Below, piece after piece: positions 1-5,630 of a stretch of DNA of 7,770 nucleotides. The notes beneath the pieces are model-generated. The model saw only the letters and a list, made by a program, of their open reading frames with translations, did no database searches and was not told the DNA's origin. Made by a program: the position numbers and the translations under genes. The DNA is from Chloroflexi bacterium RBG_16_57_11. Its GTDB lineage: Bacteria > Chloroflexota > Anaerolineae > Anaerolineales > UBA4823. Each line of letters begins with the position of its first letter. The stretch's first letter is position 1. Where the stretch lies: the NCBI GenBank assembly GCA_001795165.1, contig MGNS01000005.1, positions 1-7,770 on the forward strand, written 5' to 3'.

Positions 1-721
1 CAAGTTTGACAGCATCTACCTTCTTTTCCGGCTTACCAACCCTGCTCCATGCCTTGGTCTGTGGGGTGACTTGAATGCGAGGCATCAAGCGCGTTTGGGC
101 AGAGACTCCCACGCCAGAAGGTGCAGGCAGCGGGGCGCCAGCGCCAGAGCTCACCTCGCCCTCGCCCGGCAGCCATTCGGGTGGCGCCGGGATGGGGGCA
201 ATTTCCGGCGCGCTGCCCTCTACGGGTGCGACGGCTTCCCCACGCAGTACTGCGGCAGCGCGCAGCACGGCCTGGACCGGCTTTAGATAACCCGTACAGC
301 GGCACAAAACGCCCGATAAAGCCTGGCGAATTTCAGCTTCTCTAGGGTCTGGATTGCGGTCAAGAAGCTCCTTGGCAGCCAGGATTTGCGCCGGGGTGCA
401 ATAACCGCACTGGATCGCCCCGCTCTCGACAAAGGCCTGTTGAAGCGGGTGCAATCCGGCGGTGGTTTTCCAACCCTGCTCCGGATGCTCGCCAAGGGCT
501 TCAATCGTCTGTATGGAATGCCCTTCAGCTTGCGCTGCCAGCATCACGCATGTATTGATTGGCTTGCCATCCAGGAGGACAGTACAAGCGCCACAATCGC
601 CGGTTTCACAACCATGCTTGACACCGAAATAACCCAGACGGCGGAGCGCAACCAGCAATGTCTCTCCGGGGTGAGCTTGCAGCTTGTGATTGGTTCCGTT
701 TACTTTGAAAGTCAGGTCCAT
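1..721 (-). CDS. Fused 2Fe-2S/molybdopterin oxidoreductase (xanthine dehydrogenase family), N-terminal part; runs off the window
   Basis: The reading frame opens at ATG 721-719 and stays open to the window edge, giving 240 visible residues. Residues 1-80 are a plant-type ferredoxin domain with C38, C43, C46 and C58 as ligands of one 2Fe-2S cluster (motif GCETGDCGACTVLLDGKP). Residues 90-160 are the second Fe-S domain, with CGYC at 105-108 and CRC at 140-142. A normal CoxS/XdhC-type small subunit ends near residue 160. Here a Pro/Ala/Gly/Glu-rich linker (about 163-226) follows and leads to RVGKPEKKVDAVKL, which resembles the first residues of a molybdopterin-binding large subunit. I infer a one-chain Fe-S/Mo enzyme, as in Desulfovibrio aldehyde oxidoreductase or E. 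coli XdhD. The substrate is unknown. The start lies 23 bases after the peptidase stop, with a modest AAGG ribosome site 8 bases upstream. It is the third gene of an operon with the FAD subunit. The Fe-S assignment is secure; the fusion depends on sequence outside the window. Confidence 0.9.
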   Translation of the reverse strand, partial: MDLTFKVNGTNHKLQAHPGETLLVALRRLGYFGVKHGCETGDCGACTVLLDGKPINTCVMLAAQAEGHSIQTIEALGEHPEQGWKTTAGLHPLQQAFVESGAIQCGYCTPAQILAAKELLDRNPDPREAEIRQALSGVLCRCTGYLKPVQAVLRAAAVLRGEAVAPVEGSAPEIAPIPAPPEWLPGEGEVSSGAGAPLPAPSGVGVSAQTRLMPRIQVTPQTKAWSRVGKPEKKVDAVKL

Positions 722-744
722 AAGGTTAACCTTGTGTCCGTGTT

Positions 745-3678
745 TTATAAAATCTTCTTGATCTCGAGAAACGCCTCGCCACGATCGGCGTTTGCCCGGC
801 CGAGAGCCTCCTGACTGCCCAGGATAACCACCCGACCTTGATCGTTAAGCTGGTTTAGGGCCTTACCAAAGGCATGAAAATCATCCGCAGAAGCGTTCAG
901 GATCTGCTCCCGCCAGCGCTGGCGATCCTCATCGCTGTCGCCCGCCAGATAGCGTGTCATTGAAGCGTATCCCTTGGCGTCAGGAAGCTGGTAAGCATCC
1001 ATCTCGCCGATTGCGCCGATGATGCTTTTGGTTAGCTCCACCGGATCGAGATCGAGATCCCGGAGGAAGTCAGCGGAGGCGTCATAATTCTCCAGGGTAG
1101 CCAGCAGATTCGGGTCGCGGTAGGAAATGAACGTGAAGACGCCCGAACGGTGATTAAACACGCAAAATCCACCATACGCTCCACCCTGGACACGAACCCG
1201 CTCCCACAGCCAGGTCGTGCGCAGGTAATTGGTGATTACCTCCACTGAGCCATCCGCGGTGTAGCCTAAATCATACAGGTTGGCGCCTTTTCCAACGTAG
1301 TTTACCTGCGCTGGGATTGTCAATCCTTCGAAAGGTGCGTCTGAAGTGGGTTGCCATGCAATGTGCCTCGGCGGGGTCGAGGGTAATTCTCCTAGAAAAC
1401 TGTCTAATTGAGGCTCGAATACCCCCCAATGGGTGGAATCCAGGGTCACATTGCATAGCATCGCCGGGCGATTGACTAACCTCTGGCGAATCGTTTCCAG
1501 CCTGGCTAGCACCGCAGGCCAATTCTTTTCTACCTCCTGGGCCAGCTGGCGTACCCGGAATAGCGAATCGATGCCGTGCATTTGTTCTTCAACCCAGCCG
1601 GCTTCATCGAAAAGCGCCCGCAGGCGGGTATTGACCACACGGTGCCCGGCAGGCACAAGCATGGATTCTTTCTCCGCCTTCTCCTCGAGCACCATCTGGC
1701 GAAAGCGCTCAGGGTTATCCAGGCGTGGGGTAAGCAGCACCTCACGCAGGATGGACAGAAGCTCACCTGCCTGAGTTGTCGTGGCTTTGCCGCGCAGGAC
1801 CAGCCAGGCTGTGCTCTGTCTCTGGCCGCGGATAGCTGAGGTGAAAGTCACAGGCCGGATGCCACCCGTGGCGCGACCGATACGCTGCGATAGACGGACG
1901 AAATCCTCCCTCTCGGTGCCCATCTCCAACAACGCACGGCCAAAAAGTGGAATATAGGGTAGCAGGTCCTGTGGCAGGTTGTGCAGGTTCAGTCCCAGGT
2001 CCAGGTAAACGATGCCATTCGTGAACAGTTCATGGTACAACACCGGACAACCCAGGTGATCGGTGACCGCCAGCGGGATGAGCTTATTGTGTCGATCCAG
2101 ATCTTCCAGTTTCAATCCCGGGATGGTGGCAAGAGCTTCGGGAGTGTCGGGTGTTTCCTGAAGCTGTTTAAGACGGCGAGTGTCTTCGATGATCTGTTGT
2201 AGCATCTCGCCTGACATACGCTGACGTGCGCGCGCCAGGCGTTCTTTCTCCTCTGTCTCTTCGATCTGGCTCAGTCCGGGCTGTGGCTGCAAGACCAGCG
2301 TTGTCCGGTGAGGGTTCTGCACAAAATGTATTTGGATCAAATGTTCAAAGTATCGCTCGCCGGCTGCCAGCCGGTCTTTGATCGCCGCTAAAGGCGCTTC
2401 AAAAGCCAGCACGGCGAATGGGTCATCGTCATATAACCAGGTGTTCAAGGCGCGCAACATGAGCAGCAGACCGCGTGGAAAAGAGCCAGCGTTGTTCTCC
2501 CGCAATTGAAACTCAACCGTGTTCATCGATGCGGCGACCGTATCCGGATCGATGCCATCTTGTGCTAACATTTCAAGCGTCTGCAAGATCAGGCTTTCGA
2601 CTTTTTCGCCCTCTGCCAGGCTGTGATCCGCCTTTACAGACAGGCCCTTCAGACCTGTAGAGAAGTATACCTGGCGCAACTCGGTTTCCAGGCCGCCGCC
2701 TGCCAGGTCTTCGCCCAGACCCGAGTCGATCAACGCCTTACGCAGCGGTGAAGCCGGCGTACCCAGCAGGATATGCTCCAGGATTGAAAGGCCCAACAGC
2801 AATTCCGGATCGCTTGTCTCGGCCTGCATCCAGTTCAACACCAAACGACCTTTGTCGCTGTTCGAATCGTCGCCCGGGTCGAAGCGCTCGACTACCCTTT
2901 TTGGCTGGTCAAAGCGTGGCTGCAGCGGTATGGAAGAGTCGACCGGCAGAGTGGTGAACTCGCACAGGTAAGCCTCCATCCTGCGCAGGCGCTCGGAGGG
3001 ATCGTCATCGCCGTAGAAGAAGATGCGCGCGTTGGAGGGATGGTAAAACCGGTCATGAAAGGCCTTGAACTGCTGGTAAGTCAATTCTGGGATATGGCGC
3101 GGGTCGCCACCTGAATCGACCGCGTAAGGAGTATCCGGATACAGGGACTGGCGAGCACGATCCCCCTGCAGGTCATCCGGGTTTGAATAAGCGCCCTTCA
3201 TTTCATTGAACACCACGCCTTTGTACACCAGCGGCGAGTCGATAGATTCGAGCTCGTAATGCCAGCCCTCCTGCTGCAAGATATGCGGTGGTATCAGCGG
3301 ATACAGCACCGCATCCATGTAGACATCGATCAAGTTATAATAGTCTTGCAGGTTCTGGCTGGCGACCGGATAGCAGGTTTTATCCGGATAGGTGAAAGCA
3401 TTCAGGAAAGTATTGAGCGAGCCTTTGATCAGCTCGACGAAAGGCTCCTTCACTGGATATTTGCGTGAGCCGCACAGCACGGAGTGCTCCATAATATGGG
3501 CCACGCCGGTAGAATCCTCCGGCGGTGTGCGGAAAGTAATTCCAAAGACCTTATTTTCGTCCTGGTTGACCAGGGAAACGAGCTGAGCGCCGCTGCCAAC
3601 ATGCCGATACAACCGGGCATGGGTGTTAATCTCGGGGATCTCTCGCTCAGCTAATAGTTCAAAACCATGTTCGACCAT
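745..3678 (-). CDS. M16C zinc metallopeptidase, presequence protease (PreP/Cym1)-like
   Basis: This 977-residue protein has the full length of the presequence protease family, which degrades short unstructured peptides inside a closed chamber. The inverted zinc motif is H61-I-M-E64-H65, with E159 in VFNEMKGAYS as the third ligand. The stretch SRKYPVKEPFVELIKGSLN, followed by TFLNAFTYPD, is highly typical. The M16C-associated middle region spans roughly 470-715 (PDTPEALATIPGL, LLPYIPLFGRALLEMGT). The C-terminal half supplies R829 and Y835 in RVRVQGGAYGG, spaced six apart like the Arg/Tyr pair of plant PreP, so both halves of the active site look intact. There is no signal peptide or membrane segment, so it is probably cytoplasmic and acts in peptide turnover. 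The start is supported by GAGGA six bases upstream of ATG 3678. It lies 18 bases after the FAD-subunit gene and 23 before the Fe-S/Mo gene, an unexpected position inside an oxidoreductase operon. Confidence 0.95.
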   Translation of the reverse strand: MVEHGFELLAEREIPEINTHARLYRHVGSGAQLVSLVNQDENKVFGITFRTPPEDSTGVAHIMEHSVLCGSRKYPVKEPFVELIKGSLNTFLNAFTYPDKTCYPVASQNLQDYYNLIDVYMDAVLYPLIPPHILQQEGWHYELESIDSPLVYKGVVFNEMKGAYSNPDDLQGDRARQSLYPDTPYAVDSGGDPRHIPELTYQQFKAFHDRFYHPSNARIFFYGDDDPSERLRRMEAYLCEFTTLPVDSSIPLQPRFDQPKRVVERFDPGDDSNSDKGRLVLNWMQAETSDPELLLGLSILEHILLGTPASPLRKALIDSGLGEDLAGGGLETELRQVYFSTGLKGLSVKADHSLAEGEKVESLILQTLEMLAQDGIDPDTVAASMNTVEFQLRENNAGSFPRGLLLMLRALNTWLYDDDPFAVLAFEAPLAAIKDRLAAGERYFEHLIQIHFVQNPHRTTLVLQPQPGLSQIEETEEKERLARARQRMSGEMLQQIIEDTRRLKQLQETPDTPEALATIPGLKLEDLDRHNKLIPLAVTDHLGCPVLYHELFTNGIVYLDLGLNLHNLPQDLLPYIPLFGRALLEMGTEREDFVRLSQRIGRATGGIRPVTFTSAIRGQRQSTAWLVLRGKATTTQAGELLSILREVLLTPRLDNPERFRQMVLEEKAEKESMLVPAGHRVVNTRLRALFDEAGWVEEQMHGIDSLFRVRQLAQEVEKNWPAVLARLETIRQRLVNRPAMLCNVTLDSTHWGVFEPQLDSFLGELPSTPPRHIAWQPTSDAPFEGLTIPAQVNYVGKGANLYDLGYTADGSVEVITNYLRTTWLWERVRVQGGAYGGFCVFNHRSGVFTFISYRDPNLLATLENYDASADFLRDLDLDPVELTKSIIGAIGEMDAYQLPDAKGYASMTRYLAGDSDEDRQRWREQILNASADDFHAFGKALNQLNDQGRVVILGSQEALGRANADRGEAFLEIKKIL

Positions 3679-3696
3679 GCTAATCCTCGTATACCT

Positions 3697-4485
3697 CTAA
3701 GAACTCGAAACATCTAAGATTTGCAGACAACGCTCGACTAACACGCCGGCAATTTCCCGGCGATAATCTGCGGAAGCCCACTCGTCTCCACAGTGGCTGT
3801 AGGCGCTTTCCGCTGCAATCCCGATACCATTCGCTTCGGTGCCGTCGAAGGCCAGGCGTGGACCAGCGCCATAACCACCCAACGCCGCCCTCACCCGCCC
3901 GGAAGGCCAGATGGCGACCGCCGCGCACACGATCGGCCGGTCGGCCGGCGAGCGCGCCACGTACTCATACGCCAGGCGAGCGCTAAGTGGCAAGGTCAGT
4001 CGAGTGATCAGCCGGTGAGGTAGGCGCTCAGTACGCCTAGGAAGAAGATCCCCAAGGCCTACCTGCTCATCTCCAGGCTGGATCAGCAGCGCTGTATCCA
4101 GGGCGAGCAGAGCAGTGGTAAGCGGTGAACGACCACCGCTGGCAACCAAGGTGCCGGCGACCGAGGCTGCCATCCGCAGGTTATAAGTCGCCTCATGGGT
4201 GATGGCTTTTTGCAACCCTTCGATAAGACCAGCGCCAGCATCTCCTAAGCCGTGCAGCCTGTCGAGCAGGCCGTTCAGGGTAAGCGTAGCACCCAGGTAC
4301 AACGAATTGCCCTGGGCCTGGAAAGTGTCCAAACCCAACCCTTGTAAATCCACGATAGCCACAGGCTCGCGGGTTGCGCTGGCCAGCGTGGTTCCGCCAG
4401 CCAGCGGTAACGTCACCGGCTCGGGTCGCGCCAGCAAAGCCAGGGCAGCCTCGAGCGTAACGGGACGGTTATATTCTAGAATCAT
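3697..4485 (-). CDS. FAD-binding subunit of a xanthine dehydrogenase/CO dehydrogenase-type molybdenum hydroxylase
   Basis: The 262-residue product fits the CoxM/XdhB/YgfM flavoprotein family, which passes electrons from the Fe-S clusters to FAD. The N-terminus MILEYNRPVTLEAALALLA is typical. LPLAGGTTL at 26-34 is the first FAD-binding loop (family form PLAGGTDL), and SLYLGATLTLNGLL at 61-74 is the following conserved strand. The second FAD motif, usually IRNxATxGGNxxxxxP, appears as a degenerate YNLRMAASVAGTLVASGG (101-118), followed by LLALDTALLI. The C-terminus ASADYRREIAGVLVERCL (237-254) is the usual end of the C-terminal domain. It is slightly shorter than most relatives (about 270-290). 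The start ATG 4485 has GGAGAGAA at 4497-4490, well spaced. It is the first gene of the operon and its partner is the Fe-S/Mo protein two genes on. The degenerate second motif may mean altered flavin binding. The substrate cannot be read from this subunit. Confidence 0.9.
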   Translation of the reverse strand: MILEYNRPVTLEAALALLARPEPVTLPLAGGTTLASATREPVAIVDLQGLGLDTFQAQGNSLYLGATLTLNGLLDRLHGLGDAGAGLIEGLQKAITHEATYNLRMAASVAGTLVASGGRSPLTTALLALDTALLIQPGDEQVGLGDLLPRRTERLPHRLITRLTLPLSARLAYEYVARSPADRPIVCAAVAIWPSGRVRAALGGYGAGPRLAFDGTEANGIGIAAESAYSHCGDEWASADYRREIAGVLVERCLQILDVSSS

Positions 4486-4512
4486 CGATTTCTCTCCATC
4501 GAGTTGATTTAA

Positions 4513-4521
4513 AGTATAACA
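4513..4521 (-). promoter_or_regulatory. Putative extended -10 promoter of the FAD subunit-M16C-Fe-S/Mo operon
   Basis: Read on the minus strand, 4521-4513 is TGTTATACT: a TATACT hexamer (one mismatch to TATAAT) preceded by TGn, the extended -10 form that can work without a good -35. A TGGACA element lies upstream at 4548-4543 but is 24 bases away, too far for normal spacing. Transcription would start near 4506, leaving a leader of about 20 bases that holds the GGAGAGAA ribosome site. The 103-base gap between the thioesterase and FAD-subunit genes contains nothing else recognisable, and I see no intrinsic terminator in it. Predicted from sequence only. Confidence 0.45.
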
Positions 4522-4588
4522 CTCCGGAAAAAATATTAAATTTGTCCAGGCCTATAAATCCTCAATATCCTTCAGCGTGGTGGCGCAT

Positions 4589-5056
4589 CTAGTCCGGATA
4601 CACCTTCCAGCCCAAGGCGGAAAGATCCGTCGATTGGATCATCCTCTCTGGCACATTAACCAATAACACATCTGCATCTGCCAAAAGGGTACCCTGCAAG
4701 TCATAGATGGCGCTGGAAGCTTCAGCAGTGCGTGACTTGGTTGGACCTGCCCTGCCGACCAGACGGAGCGGCTGCTCTATCGGTACATTTTTGCGATAGC
4801 GAACATCCATCTTGGCGGTAAACAAAAACCGTGGCGTATCGACAGGCCCCATATGGGCGCGACCGGCTGCCTCATCTAAAATCGCGGCAATGACACCACC
4901 ATGCACGATTCCAGGATAACCTTGATAGTTGATGGGTAAGCAGAAATCAGCAGTAACTTCACCGGGCGCAGTTTCATAAAATTTTATATGTAGACCGATT
5001 GGATTTTCGACCCCACAAACAAAGCAATGACGAGAATTTGGTTGTTTTGCTCTCAC
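4589..5056 (-). CDS. Hotdog-fold thioesterase, PaaI/4HBT superfamily
   Basis: The roughly 155-residue product is a single hotdog domain, the fold of acyl-CoA thioesterases. The N-terminus carries RHCFVCGVENPIGL with C11 and C14, a signature seen at the start of many small PaaI-like proteins. The core helix motif GIVHGGVIAAILDEAAG contains H52-G53-G54 and D61/E62, where the family places its catalytic and CoA-binding residues. Later strands (FTAKMDVRYRKNVPI) also fit. The substrate is unknown; such enzymes hydrolyse acyl- or aryl-CoA esters in the cytoplasm. Two GTG starts are possible: 5065 lies one base from the GGAG at 5070-5067, too close, while 5056 lies ten bases from it, so I prefer 5056. 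It points the same way as the downstream oxidoreductase operon, 103 bases away, but both have promoter-like sequences, so co-function is not implied. Confidence 0.88.
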   Translation of the reverse strand: MRAKQPNSRHCFVCGVENPIGLHIKFYETAPGEVTADFCLPINYQGYPGIVHGGVIAAILDEAAGRAHMGPVDTPRFLFTAKMDVRYRKNVPIEQPLRLVGRAGPTKSRTAEASSAIYDLQGTLLADADVLLVNVPERMIQSTDLSALGWKVYPD

Positions 5057-5079
5057 AGAGGACACTCTCCTTGTTACAA

Positions 5080-5109
5080 ATTATACTATTGAGCGGTGAT
5101 GAGTGGAAA
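5080..5109 (-). promoter_or_regulatory. Putative promoter of the thioesterase gene
   Basis: On the minus strand, 5085-5080 is a perfect TATAAT. With an 18-base spacer, 5109-5104 reads TTTCCA, which matches four of six -35 positions. Predicted initiation near 5073 would put the ribosome site GGAG (5070-5067) almost at the 5' end of the mRNA, giving a very short leader. The -10 is convincing; the -35 is weak. Confidence 0.45.
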
Positions 5110-5167
5110 AGTGATCGCCTCAAGTTTGGATCGTCTGTCCCAAAGGTGAGCTTACGAACACCCAACT

Positions 5168-5193
5168 TTTACATGATTAATATCGGGTATAAT
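5168..5193 (+). promoter_or_regulatory. Putative promoter of the glmS leader
   Basis: A perfect TATAAT lies at 5188-5193 on the plus strand. The best -35-like hexamer is TTTACA at 5168-5173, a five-of-six match, but the 14-base spacing is shorter than the usual 17; hexamers at normal spacing are poor. Initiation near 5200 would give a leader of about 430 bases before glmS, starting about 58 bases upstream of the predicted ribozyme cleavage site. Confidence 0.4.
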
Positions 5194-5257
5194 TCAGCAT
5201 CACGATTAACCAGTCTACAAGGAGGTAAACCGGCTAAGACTATTAATAGGGAGAGAC

Positions 5258-5436
5258 AGCGCATGGACTGGGAACATCACTTAATCCCAGTTGACGAGGA
5301 TGAAGGTTCCTGTCCGCAAGGGCGGGTTAACCGGATCGACGCACGCAACCGTCGCAGCGTCACCAACAGGCTGCCAGCCTGAAGGCCGGGAAAATCGAGA
5401 GATCAGCGGAAGCCTTCCAGGTGCGCCATCACCTGA
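5258..5436 (+). ncRNA. glmS ribozyme, candidate structural variant (glucosamine-6-phosphate-dependent self-cleaving RNA)
   Basis: The characterised family cleaves before the G of A|GCGCC..GGACU and has an invariant AGUUGACGAGG strand after stem P1. Here 5258-5269 reads AGCGCAUGGACU, differing from the Thermoanaerobacter form at one base (C5 to A at 5263), and 5289-5299 is exactly AGUUGACGAGG. The two strands pair as P1: 5266-5273 with 5285-5292, seven Watson-Crick pairs plus one G-U. Predicted cleavage is between A5258 and G5259; G5293 corresponds to the active-site guanine G40. AUCGA at 5335-5339 and UCG at 5352-5354 resemble later conserved core segments and lie in a CGACG/CGUCG stem. Between them and P1 sits an extra hairpin capped by GCAA. 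The 3' boundary is uncertain; the CAGGUG/CACCUG hairpin at 5418-5435 is taken as the end. Its location before glmS is exactly what the family predicts. In known cases, cleavage triggered by glucosamine-6-phosphate lowers glmS expression. Confidence 0.8.
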
Positions 5437-5442
5437 TATCTT

Positions 5443-5450
5443 TCCCTCCA
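5443..5450 (+). promoter_or_regulatory. Possible anti-Shine-Dalgarno element in the glmS leader
   Basis: UCCCUCCA here is the exact reverse complement of UGGAGGGA at 5618-5625, which includes the whole glmS ribosome binding site. Pairing would hide the ribosome site; the intervening 167 bases contain a strong hairpin that would bring the two ends closer. It lies just after the presumed 3' end of the ribozyme, so folding or cleavage upstream could influence it. The base match is seen; regulatory use is inferred. Confidence 0.35.
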
Positions 5451-5477
5451 GATTCATAAACCCCAGGCAAGCTGTAG

Positions 5478-5496
5478 CCGGGATCGGTGATCCCGG
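5478..5496 (+). other. Perfect 8-bp RNA hairpin in the glmS leader
   Basis: CCGGGAUC (5478-5485) and GAUCCCGG (5489-5496) are perfect inverted repeats around a GGU loop. The stem is GC-rich and should be stable. It is followed by UAAAUG rather than a U-run, so it is not an intrinsic terminator. It may be a structural spacer or an mRNA-protecting stem between the ribozyme and the coding region. Confidence 0.55.
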
Positions 5497-5618
5497 TAAA
5501 TGCCCACATCGCTAACCGGCGACAGTGTAGATAAAAGCCGCGGGGAGTGGCTTGCTACCCAAAACAGGACCGGATCTTACTTGTTCCGGCTCTACCAGTT
5601 ATTGTCATCTTTGACTAT

Positions 5619-5624
5619 GGAGGG
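5619..5624 (+). promoter_or_regulatory. glmS ribosome binding site
   Basis: GGAGGG lies six bases upstream of ATG 5631. This fixes the glmS start, because the reading frame stays open upstream to GTG 5547 and a longer product would otherwise be possible. Confidence 0.85.
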
Positions 5625-5630
5625 ATTCGC

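Larger units (their letters stand above)
5194..5630 (+). other. Long structured 5' leader of glmS (no protein gene)
   Basis: This is the gene-free stretch between the predicted glmS promoter and its start codon. It holds, in order: a Shine-Dalgarno-like GGAGGT at 5221-5226 with no start codon at a suitable distance, the glmS ribozyme-like element from 5258, an 8-base anti-Shine-Dalgarno sequence at 5443-5450, a perfect hairpin at 5478-5496, a possible weaker hairpin pairing CCGGA 5570-5574 with TCCGG 5585-5589, and the glmS ribosome binding site. Short reading frames here have no recognisable protein character and overlap the RNA core. No U-rich intrinsic terminator was found. Confidence 0.7.

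Noticed and set aside
386..814. Open frame of 142 codons on the plus strand over the Fe-S gene
   Set aside because: It is antisense to clear Fe-S cluster motifs and the peptidase C-terminus, and its translation has no family-like pattern.
5335..5364. A c-di-GMP (GEMM) riboswitch, prompted by the GACGCACGCAACC segment
   Set aside because: The second conserved GEMM segment and the paired architecture are missing, and the glmS-ribozyme core just upstream explains the region better.
5263..5382. A 39-codon frame starting at an ATG with a GGGAGAG site upstream, inside the glmS leader
   Set aside because: Its start and first codons coincide with the ribozyme cleavage strand and invariant core, which explain the sequence better; the peptide has no recognisable features.
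5478..5496. Intrinsic terminator or attenuator at the leader hairpin
   Set aside because: The stem is strong, but UAAAUG follows rather than a U-run, so termination is not supported.
5547..5630. A 28-residue N-terminal extension of GlmS beginning at GTG 5547
   Set aside because: The ATG at 5631 has a well-placed GGAGGG and puts Cys at position 2, which must become the free N-terminal nucleophile. An extension would inactivate the glutaminase.
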